Positions 6,164 to 8,884 of a stretch of 8,884 bases of DNA are shown here, one piece after another; position 1 is the first letter of the stretch; the number at the start of each line of letters is the position of its first letter. This DNA is from Burkholderiaceae bacterium. Lineage in GTDB: Bacteria > Pseudomonadota > Gammaproteobacteria > Burkholderiales > Burkholderiaceae. The notes under the pieces were generated by a model. It saw only the letters and a program-made list of their open reading frames with translations. It was not told the origin of the DNA and did not search any database. The stretch covers positions 1-8,884 of the forward strand of contig JAKONS010000572.1 in NCBI GenBank assembly GCA_022701845.1. The letters are read 5' to 3'. Made by a program: the position numbers and the translations under genes.

Positions 6164-6838
6164 ATGATTTCCAGACACACCATCGCCTCGATCGCGCTCG
6201 CCCTGTTGGGCGGCTATGGCGCGTCCGCCTCCCTTGCAACGCCGGCCGCATCGCCGCCGCCCGCCATCCAGGCCTTCGCGGCGTGGGCGGTGTCGCACCA
6301 TCCGGAGCAGGCCGGCAGGCCCTGGGCGGTGCTCGACAAGCAGCGCGCCCGGCTGTATCTGTTCGACCAGTCCGGCACCTTGACCGCCACCACCGCGGTG
6401 CTGCTCGGCTCGGCCGTCGGCGACGACTCGGTGCCGGGCATCGGCGACCGCAAGATCTCCGAGATCCTGCCCTTCGAAAAGACCACGCCGGCCGGCCGCT
6501 TCGACACCGAGCCCGGCACCAACCTGCAGGGCGAGGACATCGTGTGGGTCGACTACGACGCCGCGATCTCGATGCACCGGGTGCGGCCGCTCAAGGGCGA
6601 GCGCCGCCTGCAGCGGCTCGCCAGCCGCACCGCGCGCGACAACCGCATTTCCTACGGCTGCATCAACGTGCCGGCCACTTTCTACGACCAATGGCTCAAG
6701 CCCAGCTTCGGCCGCGCCGCCGGTGTGCTGTATGTGCTGCCGGAAACCCGTTCGGCCGCTGCGCAATTCGGCGCGGCACTGCCGGCCACGGCGCCGGCCA
6801 TGAGCACCGTCCCGCCACTTGCCCACTCCACCCGATAG
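6164..6838 (+). CDS. Exported L,D-transpeptidase (YkuD domain)
   Basis: Seen: 224 residues. The N-terminus has a signal-peptide-like segment ('ISRHTIASIALALLGGYG') with likely cleavage in the Ala/Ser-rich stretch around residues 22-29. The YkuD domain starts near 'WAVLDKQRARLYLFD' (54-68), continues through 'KTTPAGRFDTEPG' (106-118), and has the putative catalytic His138 in 'ISMHR' and nucleophile Cys166 in 'SYGCINVP' (163-170). The classical motif is [S/T]HGChN, so Tyr stands where His is usual, with Cys and Asn kept. Known: the family forms 3-3 peptidoglycan cross-links or attaches proteins to the wall through meso-diaminopimelate, in the periplasm. Start: ATG 6164 is the only start that keeps the signal peptide, but it has no Shine-Dalgarno and lies 6 bases after a terminator T-run. 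The next gene starts 10 bp downstream. The C-terminal ~40 residues are low complexity. Confidence 0.87.
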   Translation: MISRHTIASIALALLGGYGASASLATPAASPPPAIQAFAAWAVSHHPEQAGRPWAVLDKQRARLYLFDQSGTLTATTAVLLGSAVGDDSVPGIGDRKISEILPFEKTTPAGRFDTEPGTNLQGEDIVWVDYDAAISMHRVRPLKGERRLQRLASRTARDNRISYGCINVPATFYDQWLKPSFGRAAGVLYVLPETRSAAAQFGAALPATAPAMSTVPPLAHSTR

Positions 6839-6848
6839 ACCGCCCAAG

Positions 6849-7418
6849 ATGAAGATCGCCTGCCTTGCCTGGGGTTCGCTGCTGTGGAAGACCGGCCCCC
6901 TGATCCTGTCCACGCCCTGGTATGAAGACGGTCCCGATCTGCCGCTGGAGTTCTGCCGCGTCGGCGACAACGGCGAGCTGTCGACCGCACTGTGTGAAGG
7001 CGCCCCGCTGCAGACCAGCTGGTGGGCGGTGCTCGAGACCGGTTCGCTCGACGAGGCGCGCGAGCAGCTGCGCCAGCGCGAGGAGATCGACGCCCACCGC
7101 CCGGAGTGGATCGGCACGCTGCCGTCCGCTACCGGCTATCCCTTCATGGAGCCGATTCGCGCCTGGCTGGCCGGCCGCGAGATCGACGCGGTGGTGTGGA
7201 CCGCGCTGCCGCCGCGCCACGACGATGTGGAAGGGCAGGCCCCGAATGCGGAACAGGCCGTCGATTACCTCGACGGCCTGCAGGGAGAAAAAGGCGAGCA
7301 TGCGCAGGACTATCTGCGCCGCGTGCCCGCCCGCTTCGCCACGCCCTTCAGGGCGGAGATCGAGCGGCGCCTGGGCTGGGCGCCGTATCCGCACGCGGAC
7401 GGCGCCAGCACCGCCTAG
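6849..7418 (+). CDS. Conserved protein, possibly gamma-glutamylcyclotransferase-like fold
   Basis: Seen: 189 residues from ATG 6849, with no signal peptide or membrane segment. It opens 'MKIACLAWGSLLW', followed by 'WYEDGPDLPLEFCRVGDNGE' (34-53), a pattern I recognise from a bacterial family of conserved hypothetical proteins with '..LAWGSLIW..' at the N-terminus. The WGSL segment resembles the YGSL loop of the gamma-glutamylcyclotransferase/AIG2 fold, which would suggest action on gamma-glutamyl groups, but I cannot confirm the catalytic Glu, so function stays open. Start: a TTG at 6819 in the same frame would overlap the transpeptidase gene; ATG 6849 is preferred because the family motif begins directly after it. 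The 10-bp gap to the transpeptidase gene indicates co-transcription. The stop lies 15 bp from that of the convergent phosphatase gene. Confidence 0.75.
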   Translation: MKIACLAWGSLLWKTGPLILSTPWYEDGPDLPLEFCRVGDNGELSTALCEGAPLQTSWWAVLETGSLDEAREQLRQREEIDAHRPEWIGTLPSATGYPFMEPIRAWLAGREIDAVVWTALPPRHDDVEGQAPNAEQAVDYLDGLQGEKGEHAQDYLRRVPARFATPFRAEIERRLGWAPYPHADGASTA

Positions 7419-7433
7419 CCGCCCGCGGGTCGA

Positions 7434-8884
7434 TCAGGCCTTCTTGGTGCCCACCGAGAACTGCGTCCGTGTGCCGGTGAGGTAGCCCACCGACGCGCCG
7501 AAGCGGTCCTTGTAGTTGGCCCGCACCAGCGGGTCGAGGGTGGCCTGCACCTTCGAGTGGATCGAGCCCCAGTCGCCGGCATGCTGGAAGTTGCTCATGA
7601 TGTAGGTCCAGCCGTTGATCTCGTCGATGGCGTGCAGGCCGGTGGCCTCGCCGCCGGCCGGGATCGACATCAAGCGCGACAGCTTCTTAGTGTCGACGTT
7701 GTAGGCCCACAGGAAGTTGTTCACATGCTGGCCGCTGTCCTCGCCGATGAACAGGGTGCGCAGCTTCTCGGAGAACTTGATGTTGTCCGGATTGGCGATC
7801 TTGTCGGGGTTGGCGGTGTTGCCGAGCGCGTCGGAGGCGATGTCCTCGCCGACGATCAGCGCGCGGGTCTGGGTGGGCACCCATTCGCTGGCGATGGCCG
7901 CCGCGGTGGAATCCACCTGGCCGCCGGCCAGGTTGTGTGCCATCACGCCGCCAGCACCGAGTTTGGCCGGCAGGGCGATGCCGCTGGCGGCGGTCCAGCC
8001 CTTGCCGCCGGACACCATCGAGTCCTGGATGTTCTGCAGCGCCGAGTAGGCGATCTTGTCCTTGATGTTGACGGTGGTGCCTTCCATCTTGGTGAAGGCC
8101 ATGCTGCCGCCGACGATGTTGGCGTAGCGGTGGGTCTCGAGGAAGGCGGCGGCCTTTTCCATGCCGGGCTTGACCCGCACCCAGTTGGCCTTGCCGTCGC
8201 AGTACATCAGGGTGTAGCTCGCGTCGACTGCGGAGGCGGGGGTCAGCGGCGAGGCGTCGTTGCTGCCGTTCTGCACCGCGTACACCACGTCGACGATGTC
8301 GCTGGCCTTCAGGGTGTCGGCCAGGCGCTCGATCTCGGCGCTGGTGGCCTTGCCCAGGCGGATCCAGGTGATCCTGGTCGCGTTGACCGCGGCCGGGTCG
8401 ATCGAATAGCCGGGTGCATAGCGGGCGACGTACAGGGTGCCGGAGGACAGGTCGGTGGCCGTGTCGGCGACGAACATGAAGAAGCCGCCGTTGGTGTAGT
8501 CGTCACCCATGATGACGGTGCGGTTGTCCGGCATCACCTGCACCAGTTCGTGCGAGATGCGGCCCATGCAGTAGTGCTTCTTCAGGGTGCCGGTGCCGTC
8601 GGGGTTCACCGTCACTTCGGGCATGTGGCCGTAGTGGTAGGGGTTGGCCCGGGTTTCGCTGCCGAACACGTTCTTGCTGTAGGCCTTGAACATGGCGCTG
8701 CCGGCGGCGGTGAAGGCGTCGGGCTCGTACTCCTCGCTCGAGAGGTGGGTGTTCCAAGGCGACAGGCTGGCGCCGCAGGTGATCCACAGGCCGTGCGCGG
8801 CCGAGGTGTCGACGTTGTGGTACTTCACCAGGGTCAGCTTGCCGGTGGCCTGGTCCTGGTCGAGGGTCAGCACCGCGATCGGCG
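7434..8884 (-). CDS. PhoX family phosphatase (DUF839), C-terminal portion, 5' partial
   Basis: Seen: the reading frame runs from the right edge to TGA (complement of 7434-7436), and is open across 8874-8884, so the GTG at 8873 is not a reliable start and the N-terminus lies beyond the window. Reading order shows 'CGASLSPWNTHLSSEEYEPD', matching the conserved Cys/TPW/EE block of PhoX; 'MGRISHELVQVMPDNRT', 'VIMGDDYTNGGFFMFVAD', 'ANPDNIKF' and 'LRTLFIGEDSGQHVNNFLW' are further blocks of the beta-propeller core. Known: PhoX enzymes are Tat-exported monomeric phosphatases using iron and calcium, releasing phosphate from organic esters under phosphate limitation; DUF839 homologues also include proteins of unproven activity. 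A Tat signal and any Pho box would be outside the window. It converges on the 6849-7418 gene with a 15-bp gap and no clear terminator. Confidence 0.88.
   Translation of the reverse strand, partial: PIAVLTLDQDQATGKLTLVKYHNVDTSAAHGLWITCGASLSPWNTHLSSEEYEPDAFTAAGSAMFKAYSKNVFGSETRANPYHYGHMPEVTVNPDGTGTLKKHYCMGRISHELVQVMPDNRTVIMGDDYTNGGFFMFVADTATDLSSGTLYVARYAPGYSIDPAAVNATRITWIRLGKATSAEIERLADTLKASDIVDVVYAVQNGSNDASPLTPASAVDASYTLMYCDGKANWVRVKPGMEKAAAFLETHRYANIVGGSMAFTKMEGTTVNIKDKIAYSALQNIQDSMVSGGKGWTAASGIALPAKLGAGGVMAHNLAGGQVDSTAAAIASEWVPTQTRALIVGEDIASDALGNTANPDKIANPDNIKFSEKLRTLFIGEDSGQHVNNFLWAYNVDTKKLSRLMSIPAGGEATGLHAIDEINGWTYIMSNFQHAGDWGSIHSKVQATLDPLVRANYKDRFGASVGYLTGTRTQFSVGTKKA

Noticed and set aside
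5162..7117. A 651-residue open frame on the minus strand across four plus-strand genes
   Set aside because: It lies antisense to genes with clear signal peptides, domains, a ribosome site and a terminator. Its composition (Gly/Arg/Ala-rich, no recognised domain) is typical of spurious open frames in very GC-rich DNA.
7419..7433. Bidirectional terminator between the convergent genes
   Set aside because: Only the short palindrome CCCGCGGG is present in the gap, with no T-run on either strand.

Overview
The window looks like a chromosomal segment of a high-GC betaproteobacterium, most likely order Burkholderiales (Comamonadaceae or Alcaligenaceae type). The reasons are the very GC-rich third codon positions, a Burkholderiales-type 16-strand porin opening with the 'VSIYGVLD' signature, and a Bug-family (TctC-like) periplasmic binding protein, a family greatly expanded in that order. 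No tRNA, rRNA, CRISPR array, insertion sequence or phage gene was seen.

Left region (1-4965) is a run of five co-directional genes. In order they are a flavin-dependent oxidoreductase (5' end outside the window), a DsbA-fold 2-hydroxychromene-2-carboxylate isomerase-like protein that overlaps it by ATGA, a peptidase M19 'membrane dipeptidase' homologue, an outer-membrane porin, and an orphan Bug-type solute-binding protein. The layout suggests an uptake-plus-catabolism cassette: the porin and binding protein bring in a small, probably organic-acid-like compound, and the three enzymes process it. The substrate cannot be read from sequence. The M19 protein is notable because several canonical zinc ligands are replaced. 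A hairpin followed by a T-run lies over its stop codon, which could reduce read-through into the porin.

Middle region (4966-6157) has a 209-bp regulatory-looking gap, then two small genes. One encodes an exported Ala/Thr/Pro-rich protein with a strong Shine-Dalgarno. The other encodes a YflT-like stress-domain protein with a long glycine-zipper membrane region. The unit ends in a textbook intrinsic terminator with a UUCG loop.

Right region (6164-8884) has an exported L,D-transpeptidase (YkuD fold, SYGCIN active site) whose ATG lies only 6 bases after the terminator T-run, followed at once by a small conserved protein that may have a gamma-glutamylcyclotransferase-like fold. Convergent to these, on the minus strand, is the C-terminal portion of a PhoX-family (DUF839) phosphatase that runs off the right edge.

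The most promising points are the altered metal site of the M19 protein inside a catabolic-looking cassette, the terminator/start-codon juxtaposition at 6131-6166, and the paired exported/glycine-zipper small proteins behind a repeat-bearing upstream region.
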